A DNA stretch of 64,000 nucleotides from Pithys albifrons albifrons. Taxonomy: Eukaryota; Chordata; Aves; Passeriformes; Thamnophilidae. This document shows, in pieces, positions 39,401 to 51,500 of the stretch (within the stretch, counting starts at the first letter, position 1; each line of letters opens with the position of its first letter). The position numbers and the translations under genes are program-made. The stretch is taken from assembly GCF_047495875.1 (NCBI RefSeq), contig NC_092464.1:6234737-6298736 (forward strand). Reading direction: 5' to 3'. The notes under the pieces were generated by a model. That model was not told the origin of the DNA and made no database searches. It saw nothing but the letters and a program-made list of their open reading frames with translations.

Positions 39401-42400
39401 TATATGCACATAGTTGGATAACAAAAGAAAAAGACTCAGCAACATGAGACAACCACCAGGCTGTGGTAAGAAGGGTCATTGGTAGACTCAGATCTGTGTT
39501 TGATGGACTGTGTTTCAAGTGACAAGGACAGAAGCCCCTCATTCTTCCAGCTTTTGGGGTGCTGCAGAAGCTGGGGGTGAGGAGAGAAAGAGGATAATTG
39601 TTGGTCCCTGTGAGGCAAGAGCTGGAGACATGCCAAACTTTCCTCCCACTTCAGCCTCCCTGTCTGAAGAGTCATTTTCATTGTGTAGTCCATTGTGTCA
39701 GGCTGAGAGCAAGGGCAATGTTGAGATGTTCCCTTTCCCTGCCTCCCAAGCCAGATCTGATAAACCCCAGTGCTAGTGCAGCATTATAGCTCCACTGCTA
39801 GAGAGAGATGAATGAAAAATGACAAAAAAAATTCTTCCGTGGCACAAATATGTTGTGAAGTATAATTAAGGGGCTTAATCAACCCTTCCACTACTCAAGA
39901 TTTACTCCTGGGTAAAGTGGTGAGAACAGGACCGAGGAATCTGTCCCACTAATTATGGATAACCCTTTAAACTCTGAAGTGACAAACTGGGTGACCATTC
40001 CCCCACCTGTGCACATCCCATCAAGAGCTGCCATCCAACATCACTTCTCTGCCCTGTGCTGCTTAAAAATACAAACAGCTGCATAAGAGACCACCAAAAC
40101 TGCAGGGAACTGTAGTGTCAATACCTGAAGGGGAGAATGGTCAGAAAAACTTACAACCTTATGGTAAATACCACAAAAACACTAGTGAGATAAGGAAGAC
40201 ATTCATCTCACCCAGTTCCTAGAGTGTACCTGAAAATAGCTACAGCTGTATCACCCACCCTACCTATTCTTCACAGTCAACAGAGAGAAAAGGCACTTTT
40301 ATTCCTTAATTTCATCTCATGTGTAGGCAGTCATCAGCTTTAGGATGGGACACACTGGGCTCAAGCTCTTCTGCCCATACGAATTGGACCCAGGCTGTCT
40401 ATAGAGAGACCCCTGGATGCCTTTGACTCCCCTGAAGGCAGTGTCAGTGCCAGCCATGCCCAAGGATGAGCATTCCAAGTGTGCTGCCTGCACTGTTCTG
40501 CACAGGCAGGGAAATGTACATGCTAGATGTGGCCAGGGGTAAAATCAGGCTTTGTTCTCTTCATTCTAAGGGTAAATAGAAATCATTCACATGAAATCAC
40601 TGAAATTATAAGCACTTTTGTATTTGCATATGAAAGAATTATTCCTACCATATTGCTTACATTTTTTCTTTCCTGGGGATAACATCCACTTTCATTACCA
40701 TCATAAAGTAGTTCAGAGATTTTACATAGGAAATAGGCTGTATTTGGTGCACAGTTTTTATTAAATTTCATTTTCTTATATCTAAACACAAAAACCAGTT
40801 ATTTCACCAGAGAACTTAATACAGAGTTGATAAGAAAAAATTCCTATTGCAGCAAACTGATACTACAGTGGTCCACAAACCTCTCATCTACAGCTGCTTG
40901 TAGGCTGAAATACAGTCCACTGGAAAGGTTGAGAGGCAGGAAATCCGCATTCCCATTTCCATGTATTTTCCAAGCAGATCTTGGGCAAGAAACATGAAAG
41001 AGATTGATGCTGCTCCAACCTATGTTCTCCCCCACCTGCCCCAGGCCTCAAGAACCTTGTGCCAATCTTGTGGTATCATGATCATTTTGACAGCAAGACA
41101 GTAAGATACCAGAAGAATGGGATTATGAGATTGACTGCAGGATAAAGAAAAACTGGGCTGGGAGGATATAAGCTCCTTATCCAAGCACAAATAGATAAAA
41201 TAATAGAGAAAGGAATATAGAAAATAACTGATCATGTAAATTGCTTTTTGCGGGAGTACTCTCTTTTAGTAGACTTTGCCCTGGGATGAAAATGTTTGAA
41301 GGATTGGAAAATACACTTCCAAGAAAAGAAATAATCCTCCAATAGCAGAGAGATTCATTACATGACCCATTACTACAGATCTCAAACTTAAATCTAACAC
41401 TTACTTGATGCAATGGAAGCCCCTTTCTGAGCAGTTTTTCTTTGCAGTTTCATGGGGTTTGTGACAGTAACTAAAATATAATAATTGGTATTTTTTGTAC
41501 TAGGCTTGCTAGAAGTCACCAAGGTCTCCAAAGAGAAAACTGCATCTTTCTCATCTGTGCTAGCCAAAGAACAGTGCAGATGTTCCCTGCCGTTGAAAAA
41601 CAAACTGGAAAGAAGAAAATCAGATTTTTCCACTATTAAGAGAGTGCCTGAAGAGTTTCTTGCTGGTCTGTGTCTACCAGGCACTGCCAAGGAAGTGAAT
41701 TTGCATATGCTGAGGTCTATAGGTCTTATTTCATTCACACACAAAAAAAGAATTAGATAAGTAGTTGATGATCTTGGCAGATACCACACGTGCTGCACTG
41801 TCTGGGCTTTCCTATGCGCTGAGTGACAGCAGTGACAATAAGCTGCCACAGGATTACAATTTGTTTTAATTACTTGCTTTTTTGGTGGGATAGATTTCAC
41901 TGATGGGGCATGTTCTCTGCTCTGTACCCTGTTGTTACAGAAAAACATGTTTAGCTGGCTCCTGGGAAATTCCTCTTCCACAGGGAAGTACCCTCAGGTG
42001 ATGTAGGTCCCTCGTAGCTGCCCTTGCTGTCCTGCTGGTACACAGCAGCTGGTGTTTGAAGAGTCCTTTGGGCTTATAAGCAAACAAGTGCAGTTGAAAG
42101 TAGCTCCTGAACTGCTCCGCTCTGTGAGTCTCCCCCTGCAAGGAGGATCCTACTTTTGATTCCAGCCCACTAGGATTTGTCCTGTATGGTCTGGGCAGAT
42201 GAGAAAGCGTGCCCTTAATTGCTGCTCAGTGTGAAAAATCATTTAAACATACACAGACAAGATCAGGGGCTTGAACATCAAACTCCCTTGTTTTGTTGAC
42301 AGTGGGTGCTCAAAGCAGACCCAGAAGTTTTGCGTGTGAGCTCACATGAGATCTGCAAGCCAACAAGCCCAGGATCTGAGGTCCTCACTTTGGAGATGGC

Positions 42401-43279
42401 TTAACCCTGCCACTGAACTCATGCAGGTGCAACATCATTCTTGCTACTACCTAAATGAAATACAGAGTTATTTTCAGTCTACTAAGAAATGGCTTTACAC
42501 TTCCCAGTGGATTGTCAGCCTATATTCTGTGCAGCACTGAGCATGGTGTTAAATCCATTCTTTGAGTGACACAGTGAGAGTGCAGGGTAGAGAATGCAGT
42601 GCTGAACCATTCATAGGAGTGCAGGAGGGCTTTGGGGCTGCACACTGACTGAATGACAGATGGACAGTTAAATACACAAAGATTTATATCCCTTCATTTT
42701 TGCCATATCATGGTAAATAAAAAATGAAGGTAAATGAGGGAGTAGTCTCATGCTTTTGTTCCAAAAATATTTTAACTTCAGCAACAGCATTTGCAGACAT
42801 ATTTTCAAAGAGGATTTGATAAGAAGGTGTCTGAAATTAAAATGTCCTGGTTTTGATCAAAACAAAAGGAGGCAATGGACCTGAGATATTCAGACTGCAG
42901 CCCACCAGAGCAGCATGTAACTCTTCTCTCCACAAGCAGCCCCTGGCTGGGGGTTATTGGGAAGGAGAGGTCCTTCCAGCAACCTGCTTTCTTGCCATGT
43001 GTGGGATGCCAGGAATTAACCTCATAGCTTCAAGTCTCTGTGCTTTTAACTTGCTATGAGCACAGAAATGGTGCAGCACTTTGCACAGTGCCAGGCTTGC
43101 TACCTGTGTGCTGCTGCTCAGGATGGGGCTGAAACATCCTGAACTTCCCTCTAACCTGGTGAAAGCTGCCTGATTATAAAGTCTGGCCACCACTGGCCTG
43201 GAGCATGGAGTGCCAGGTTAACACCAAGAAGGACTTTCTGAACACCTGGCTAGGTTTGTCATATGATTTATTTTGTTAG

Positions 43280-43355
43280 TCCTGCAAGGAGTAGGGAGTT
43301 CCACTCAAGGATTCCTGTGGGTCTTTCCAAATTGAAGTACTCTGTGATTTTATGC
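43280..43355 (+). repeat. degraded CR1 3' end
   Basis: GGGAGTTCCACTCAAGGATT and CCTGTGGGTCTTTCCAAATT, followed by a decayed octamer (CTGTGATTTTATG), resemble the CR1 type with 'TGTGGGTCCCTTCCAACT'. Boundaries and class are less sure than for the other copies. Confidence 0.55.
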
Positions 43356-44287
43356 TAGTTATCTGGCCTGCATTGATGAATGCTCTAGCTTTAATCTAGC
43401 TGTAAGATACTAAACCCAAACTAACTGAAACTTTGATAGGCACCACCATAGTTCAGTTCTTCAGCATCTCCTGGGATGACTGGCTGCCTCCATCATCTGT
43501 AGACATCCTAGAAAACTCCTTCAGTTTAAACATCTCAGGGAAGCACCTGACATTAGTCTGGATTAATCTGATTACTTGTGCCTTGTAGTGGCACAAACAG
43601 AGTTACAAGTTTTGGAAAGGCATTAAAAGTAAGAAGGTTGATGAAGGCATGCTGGATTGTCATTAGGCTAAACACTTAACATAATTATACTAAGGGAATT
43701 TGGGTTTCTTTGAGGGCATCTGTCATTTGATTCCTGACATCAGTGATCGAAAAAGTGACCTGCTTTCATAGTCTGGCTGCTTGGTGTCACTGGAAAGCAG
43801 ATATCTTTTAAAGGGGATACATATGGACATACAAATCTGCCATTGCTTTTGAAAGCTGAGGTAGTCTTTAGCTTGCTTTTGCTTGAACTGAAAGCATTGC
43901 ATTCACAGCCAGGAGAACTGGATATTATTAGTAACCTTTTACAGGAAATGTGGTGTGTCATGGGTTAGGCATATATTTTTCTGGAAAATGCAGTCTAAAG
44001 TGAAATGGGGAGAATAAGTAAACATAAAGTGCTTATTCAGCAGTTCACTCTATTTGAATGCCCAGCAATGCAACTCTGAGGTTACCTGCTCATAAAGGAA
44101 GGAGGGAATTATATTTGAGATTTATTTTTGGCTAAAAGCATGAAGTGCAAATAGTTCTTTGTGCAAAATGTTGGCTGTGCTTCTGGTAAGTAAACAACAT
44201 TCCCTTTATAATCCATGGTAAATAACAACACTAAGGGTGTTATTGCCTATTATATATACCTGCAGGTGCACCTAGATAAACTTTTCT

Positions 44288-44344
44288 AACTATAGTTAGA
44301 CTATGATTATATATAGAATATAGAACTATAGTCTAACTATAGTT
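44288..44344. repeat. perfect 17-bp inverted repeat (hairpin)
   Basis: AACTATAGTTAGACTAT (44288-44304) is exactly the reverse complement of 44328-44344, with a 23-nt A/T-rich centre that could partly pair as well. Each arm also contains the smaller palindrome AACTATAGTT. It could be a stem-loop in the pre-mRNA, the termini of a tiny inverted-repeat element, or a chance product of slippage in A/T-rich sequence. Confidence 0.8.
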
Positions 44345-46732
44345 TGATGTCTAGTTTGAAATAAATACAGAAAAGTAAAGTAAGGCATTTCAAGCAAGTT
44401 GTTCTACGAACAGCAAGATTAATGAAGTACAGGATGAAATTCAGCTTCTGATAACAAGATTCCAGGGCCTACATGGAGGCATTAATGTAGAGAGAAGACA
44501 TCTGAGCTACCACTAGTCTGCAGAGATCTGGAGCTAAATGCAGTTTTGTCTAAGACCACTGGGTACTCTAAAGTAACCATCCTGGCTTCCAAATGGACAC
44601 ATCTCATATAACAGTATGTCCTGCCGGTCAGTTCCCTCAGGATGACCTGGGCATGGTAGGGTCAGTTGGCACTAGATGTCTGCCAATTGGCAGGTGCATG
44701 TAGCCCTAGTGTGGTCACTTGTGTTTGGTCAGTCTCCATTGTCTACACAATGAATTTCTTTGATTGAATTGGGGCTCAGGTGTCTCATTAGACCTTCAAG
44801 ATTTGGTGTCTGAGGCTGGAGGCAGCTGCCATCCTTGATCAGCGATTGAGTTGCCTGTTGCAACATCTTGTGTTCTGGTTGGGTGGTAGCTGGAGCTTAA
44901 GAAGTACACATACGTCCTGTAGGTCTGGTGCAGGTGTCTCAGATAACCTCAAACATCAGCAAACACCTCTGCTAAGGTAAATGAACTTCACCTATAAGGT
45001 TCAGACCATTTTTATTCTGGATTTCTTTATCCATTCCCTTCCTCCAGCTTCTTCCTATGTCCTTAGGTTGTCACTGGGAAGGAGACACATGCTGTGTCTT
45101 TTTCCAAGCTCTTTCTGCACTGGTGTCCCAGGAAGTATCTTGTCTCCACACACATGTGAATTTTCAATATACTTGAAGCAATGTAGTTAGTTATCTCAGA
45201 ATTCATTCTTCTATCAAACTCTGTTGAAAATGGCTAAAAGGATTCTCTCAGTGACTCATTCCCTGATGGGCTCCCACCTGCTTGGCTGTATATCCAGTGC
45301 TCTGGTTTTCAGGTACCTACAAAGCAACATCACTTGCAATACATTTGAGCGGGGTATGAAATGAAAGATTGATTCATACCAGACCACCACAGTGATTGAG
45401 ACCCACACAAGCTGTCAGTGACACTCAAGTAGAATGGACCAGCTAAGAAACAATTATCTTTAATCTCACCTTATTTCAGAGCAGGGCAGTGCTCAGCACA
45501 GCCATAGTTTATTCAGTGGTTCATAATGGACATGAGCAACTGCTGCGCTCCCAACTGCTTTTGTTTATAATCACGGTGATTGCAAAAGGTACTTGACAAA
45601 ACAGTACTGACAGGACACTTCAAATGCTGTGTCATCAGAGTGATTAAGACCAGGTTTTCAGAGTTCCACTTCATATATTCTGAATGTCTGAAATAAGAGA
45701 GAACAGGGTGAGGGGACGATAGCAGTAGATTGTGGCATTTTGGTAAGGCCCAGTTAAATATAAGTACTTTTTATACTCTTTATTTTGGTCTAGCAGGCTT
45801 TATTCATTTAAAATACTATCAGAAAGAGAGAAGTCAGGGAACTTAGAGGTATTTCTGATAGCATTAAGAGATAATAGATAAAATATCTTCATTAAGTCCA
45901 TTTTATTGCTATAAATGTCAGAAGTGCTACAGCACTGATCTTTCATTTGCAGTACCACAGAGCTGGAAACCACCCACTTCGTACAGGCAGCAGTTGAGCT
46001 GATACCACACAATTTGGTCCTAGTTTATTTAGAGTAAATATATTTTAGCTGATGGTGGTTTAACCCATTCTTGTCATCTCAGACATCTACCTCCAGTATG
46101 AAATTCTTGTCCTTGTGAATCCAGCACAAAAGCTGTAATTCATTCCTTCTCAGAGCAGGTGTAATTCCAATATACAGCAAGTGGTGATCAGCCTGTGAGA
46201 TATATTACTGGGAATAGCCTTCTAGAAGAAGATGGTTTTATTTATTGGATATAATTTTATTTATGTGGGCTGGGGAGGTAAAAAGAGATTTAAATCTTCA
46301 TGTGTGTCACTCGAATGTGTAGTTGTGTTTAATCTTGCTATGCACTACCAGCAAAGGTGGACAGTTCTGAAGTTGCAAGAACAAGAGGAAGCTACCTGTC
46401 TCCAGTTAAGTTTGGGTCTTCTCATACACCTGTGAAAAACTTCAAATAGTTTTTCCTGCCTAGCACTAGCATTTTCAGGACCAAACCTCCTTTGGGAGGG
46501 AGCCCTGCTCAAATTTAGCCACAGGAACCTGGTTGTGATGGCTTGTTTTAACCTGGAGGGAAATGTTTTTGAAGCAATATTACCTCTTAGGTGTTTATTC
46601 ACAGTCACAATAGATTTTCCTCGTGGCCCAGAGCATATTTAAAACACAACTTTCTGTGAAAATGTATACAAATATTTAGAAATGTTTCCAAATGTACTAT
46701 TTGGTTTAAGTGCCATGTCTATATATATCATT

Positions 46733-47565
46733 ATCATAGAATCATAGAGTAGTTTGTGTTGGAGGGGACCTTTAAAGGTCAGCTTATCCAAACCCTCTGC
46801 AGTGAGTAGGGACATCTCTAACTAGATCAGGTTGCTCTGAGCCCCATCCAACCTGACCTTGAATGTTTCCAGGGATGGAGCACCCATCACCTCTCCAGCC
46901 AACCCGTGCTAGTGGCTCACCATCCTCATTTTAAACATTTTCTCCCTTATATCAAGTGTGACTCCTGTCTTAGTTTAAATCCATTTCCCCTTGTCCTACT
47001 GCAACAATCCTATTAAAAAAGTTTGTCCCCTCTTTCTTATAGAGCCTTCTTCAAGCACTGAAAGGCTGCAATAAGGTCTCCCTGGAGCCTTTTCTTCTCC
47101 ATGCTGAATGATTCCCTCAGCCTTTTGCCATGGGAGAAGTTCCTTCCCTCTGATCATTTTTGTGGCCCTTCTCTGGATCTATCGTAACAGGTCTTTGTCT
47201 GTCTTGTGCTGAGGACCCCAGAGCTGGATGCAGCACTGCATGTCAGATCTCACAAGAGTAGAGTAGAGTGGTTGAATCACCCTCCTTGACTTGATGGCCA
47301 TGTTGCTTTAATGTCACAGCCCAGGACCCTGTTGGTTTTTTGCGCTGCAAGCACACACTGCCAGCTTATGTCCAGCCTCTCATCCACCAGCATTCCCAAG
47401 TCCTTCTTGTTAGGGCTGTTTTCAATTCCTTCATCTCCCAGCCTATATTGATACTGATGGTTGCCCTGACCCAGGTACAGAACCTTTCATTTGCTCTTCC
47501 TGAAACTCATGACATTCCCATAGACCCACTTTGTGAGCTTATCCAGGTCTCTCTGTATCATCTAC
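46733..47565 (-). repeat. long CR1 LINE copy, antisense, ~830 bp
   Basis: Begins with ATCATAGAATCATAGAG, the reverse complement of the CR1 3' terminus. It continues through the CCCCTTGTCCTACTGC, GAGCCTTCTTCAAGCACTG, CCCAGAGCTGGATGCAGC and CATTCCCAAGTCCTTCTTG blocks characteristic of the CR1 3' portion. It is the largest mobile-element remnant in the window, ending about 500 bp before exon 17. Small open frames inside it are not intact LINE proteins. Confidence 0.9.
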
Positions 47566-48072
47566 TATGAAATACAAATAACAATATTCACACTGACTAG
47601 AAAATAAAAAGATCCTGAAAACATTCTTCCTGTAGACTTTTTCTACATGCAAACAATAGTTGTATGGATGTCAATTAGTGCTGTAAATAGTTATTTTCTT
47701 CAAGATGCAACATGCACAATTACAGGGTATTCATTGTACGACCACCACTGAGAGTATTTACAATATGTAGCTTCCAATGAAAGTTTTATGTTGTATTCCA
47801 TTTCTGAACTTTGGCTTTTATTTTCCATGTTTTGGGGGGTTGGGGATTGGGAAAGGGAATGTCAGAGTGTGTCTGTGGTGTATTTCTGTACATGAAATCA
47901 ATGTATTTGGAAGTGCCTGCAGACCTCCCTTTTCCTACTGAAACCATTTGTATTTGAGGGAATTCCACAGTGATATTTTAGTGTCACAGATGAAATGAAA
48001 CTCAGACCCTCCTGTTTCTAACACCTCCACATTTAAGGTTCACTGATTTCCTTTTAACTTCATTAACTACAG

Positions 48073-48543
48073 GTGCTCAACCTGTTCCTTGCCTTGCTGC
48101 TAAGCTCCTTCAGTGCTGACAACCTCTCAGCACCAGATGAGGATGGGGAGATGAACAACCTGCAGCTCGCTTTTGCTCGGATCAACAGGGGTCTCCAGTA
48201 TGCAAAAAAAGCCATGTGGAATTTTTGCTGCCATGTCCTCCGGCACCCCAAGACAACAGCTGAAAAGAAGGCAATGATGAAGCTTGTTGCCCAGAACCCA
48301 GGTGCCCTCAACAACTATATGAACAGCCACACCACTGCTGAACTTGGCAAAGACATGGAGAATCACAAGGAGAATCACGCTGAGGATGGGATGAATAAAA
48401 GTGGGGACAAACACCTAGGAATTACAGAAAATGATGATTTTATGACCAATCCTGACCTGTCCATTTGTGTTCCTATTGCTGTGGGAGAGTCGGATATTGA
48501 GGAAGAAGACGAGGAGCAGAGCACCTTTACGGAAATGGAACAG
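48073..48543 (+). CDS. SCN5A: SCN5A exon 17: end of domain II S6 and D2-D3 linker
   Basis: 471 nt (157 codons), phase 0 at both ends, acceptor TTAACTACAG, donor GTAGGC. It starts [20 protein letters not shown], completing S6, then [20 protein letters not shown] and [12 protein letters not shown], which match human Nav1.5 (NNLQLALARIQRG, TWDFCCGLLRQRP). The middle has [11 protein letters not shown] and FMTNPDLS, related to the neuronal channels and absent from the human SCN5A that I recall. The ankyrin-G-binding motif VPIAVGESD (codons 48469-48495; human VPIAVAESD) is intact and followed by acidic EEEDEEQ with CK2-like character. Ankyrin-G binding anchors the channel at the intercalated disc. 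The exon is about ten residues longer than human. The open frame past 48543 is intronic. Confidence 0.96.
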
Positions 48544-51500
48544 GTAGGCAATGAGTATATTTGCTGTTTGCAGCTTATTAAGATGGCCTTTATTCCCACC
48601 CTTGGTCCTGATCTATGGCTAGAGATGCAAAAGTCCTATGACCTAATCCTGCCTTTGATATGTTGTTAACTTCAGAAGAAGTTACAGATGCATATCCAAG
48701 AGCAAAATTCAGTTTCCAAACAGAGTCATTCCCTTTTTTGTTTTGTCTAAATGAATTCTTCTAACTAGAGCAATTAAACCCTTTCTCACACAGGAGAATG
48801 TTTTTTTTTCCCTTTCAGCTGGATCATGGGAATGCTACAGAACAAATCTTAGGTTAACAGGGGATTTTACTCAGTGTGCAAAAATGGGAAAGGTCTTTGT
48901 TTGTTTTGTGCAACAAGAATTGAGGGCCAGGTAATTCTCTTAAATACACAATGAGAAAGAGGCTGATATGACAAGGCACCAAACAAAGATAGAAGATATT
49001 TTATCATTTGTATTCAGGCAGGAAAAACACTTCTTTGCCTGCTCTTTGGTATGACATGGCAGATTTTAATTTTTCCAGAGCACTCAGTAGTAATGACTGA
49101 AAAACGCTGTGTGGTTTGAAGTGTTGTTTAAAATGAAGAAGAAAAATCTTCAGGAGAGTGCTTTTCTTTCTCTGCTTCTCCCCCTCTCCCCTTTCTACCA
49201 GCTTTATCTCTTGGCTCCAAACACCATATCTAGTTAATGTTTTCCAGACCCTCTAGCCTTGATCCAGCATCTTCTGACGCTGCCTGAGACCAACAGAGTT
49301 CAGAAGGCATTGGATCAAAGCTCCTGTTGCAGATCCAGCTGTCAGGAGGGATCCTCGATCTCTCGGTTGAGGGGAAGAAAGTTTTGAAGCAAAATAGTTC
49401 TTAGAGAAAAACTGAAAATTCTCTAGGGAAGGACTCTGTGTCGGGAGTTGGGCACAAATCACTTGCTAAAAATTAATTTCTGCTGCACTGTTGTGGAAAC
49501 CTCTTCATTGTTCGTGCATCTGCTCACCAAGTGTTTCACATTGATCCTCCCACTGGGGATTGGGAGAGCAAGAGATTAGAAAACTTTATCATCAACATCC
49601 ACTGTCCAAATAGACAGCTAGTAACAAAAGGAGAAGTCTGAAATTTTTGGTAAACACTTTTAGGGACTACTTTGTCTCATTTTTTAAGGAATATTTTTAC
49701 TGAAATGACCTGTGGATGGGTGTGGGTAGTATGGATAATACTCGGTTTTCGTTTGAAGTCCATCTCTGTTCCCAGGTTGTATTACTTAAATGTATAAGCA
49801 GAAAACATTTGAAAGGGAAATTTGAATATAGTGGATGGGGGAGAGCATTGGAAAATGGAAGTAAAACTCATGATTTGAGATAAAGACAGTTCAAACTTTG
49901 CACTTGAGTGTTCACAAGTCCATGTTGCATCACTGTATTCCTCCTTCCTCAAGATAAATAGTAACATTCACAATTACAAGATTAAATTTCATCATAGGGC
50001 ATGGAGTTTGGGATTTTTAGATTTTATTGTACTTTAAAAGTAATGCAGATTTCTGTTTACCTACACATTGTGCGCACATAGGTGCTGGTGTGTATTAGTA
50101 GATGGAATGGGTAGATGTCATTTTATGCTGTACAGAAAGTAAATGTGGAATTAGAGCTTTTGTGAGATCTATTAGTCATGAGGAAGGGAGCTCATGTAGA
50201 AAAACAGGCATTTTAGTGAAACAGAACATTATGAATAAAAGTTGACTTGAAAAATATTAAGAAAACTTCTAATAGTTTCAAAAATATGGAAACATCATCA
50301 TATGTAATATAAACATTGAGAATTTAGAGTGAAACAAAATAGAGGGAAACAAAACCCAATAGGAGAAGCAAACCAAAATACTGTTTTCCCACTGTACCTT
50401 TTAATGAAATTTTCAATAAACATTAGAGAAACACTGCCACATTACCACAAGATATTTGGATTGCAGTGAAATAATGTGGTTTGCTGCTAGCATGTGCATT
50501 AAACAGAAAGCATGGAGCTGAGAAATGAATTAATTAGCTCTGTCACTAGTGTTTTCCAGGTTTGGACAAACAGCTGCTTCAGGTCACTGCTGTTCCCTTG
50601 TGCATAGCCCTGATCAATGGTTTGCAACCTTTATCTGCAGGTCTGAGGGGTCTACTGCCAAAAAGGTCCAAACAAGAAGAAAGTTCATATACCCAGCAAA
50701 AAATTTTAACAAATTCCTCGAGGGGAAAATGTGTGCGCACAAGGGCGTTCCAACTAAAAGACTCGAAATACATTGGCATAATAAATAAACAGAAATAGTA
50801 AGAAGCTTAATAGCAAAAATTATAATTGTGTGATGAGCTTTGCATTTGCTTTCCTGCAAAACCCTAATAAATTTGCACAGCTGTAAATGTCTCCAAATGG
50901 AGAAAAGCCATGAGAAAGCAGATAATGACAAATTCAAAGATCTGTCATTTTTAATGGGGCCCATTCCAAAGATGAATGATCTTTGGACTCACAGGAAAAT
51001 TCCCTTGAGCATGTAGGTTAGTGCAGAAGATATTATTGCATGTGGAGGTTAGTATGAAATCCCAATTCCCTGGATATAGAGTTATGGGCATTACAGCCTG
51101 CTGACCTTTTTATCAAGGGCATCCCTCTGGGAATCTAGGGAATAAACTTCCCTGCTCACTCCCAGAGGATTTAATCCTGCAAGCCCCAACTCCATGGGTG
51201 TCCTTCCTTCCTCTGCTCCAGGATGGCCATGATAACCATATCAGAGCTCGCAAAGAAAGAGCAATATGAACAAGAGCAAAATTTACATGATTACACTGAG
51301 AGGGCACAATTACAGTGAAGTATCATTTTGTGGGGAGGGCATCACACAGAAACCAAACAAGAACTACCAAGGGTATGCTAAACATTCAAATCTATTCTAA
51401 CTTTTCCTTAATTATAATCCATATTTTTACATATTTCAATATTTTAGTATGTACAAAGAGAATGTGCATGTATATTTACTTCTCAGGAGAAGACAATGTA

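Larger units (their letters stand above)
25898..48072 (+). other. SCN5A: intron 16 of SCN5A (22.2 kb)
   Basis: 22,175 bp, the longest intron in the window, interrupting DII-S6. It holds CR1 fragments at 30797-30897 (+), 36222-36420 (-), 43280-43355 (+) and 46733-47565 (-), a TTTTG array just inside the donor (25912-25932), an (AT)22 microsatellite (34884-34927), a 14-bp tandem duplication (32377-32404) and a 17-bp inverted repeat (44288-44344). The longest open frame outside the exons, 195 codons on the minus strand (41394-41981), lies here but resembles nothing known to me. No second gene was recognised. Confidence 0.9.
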
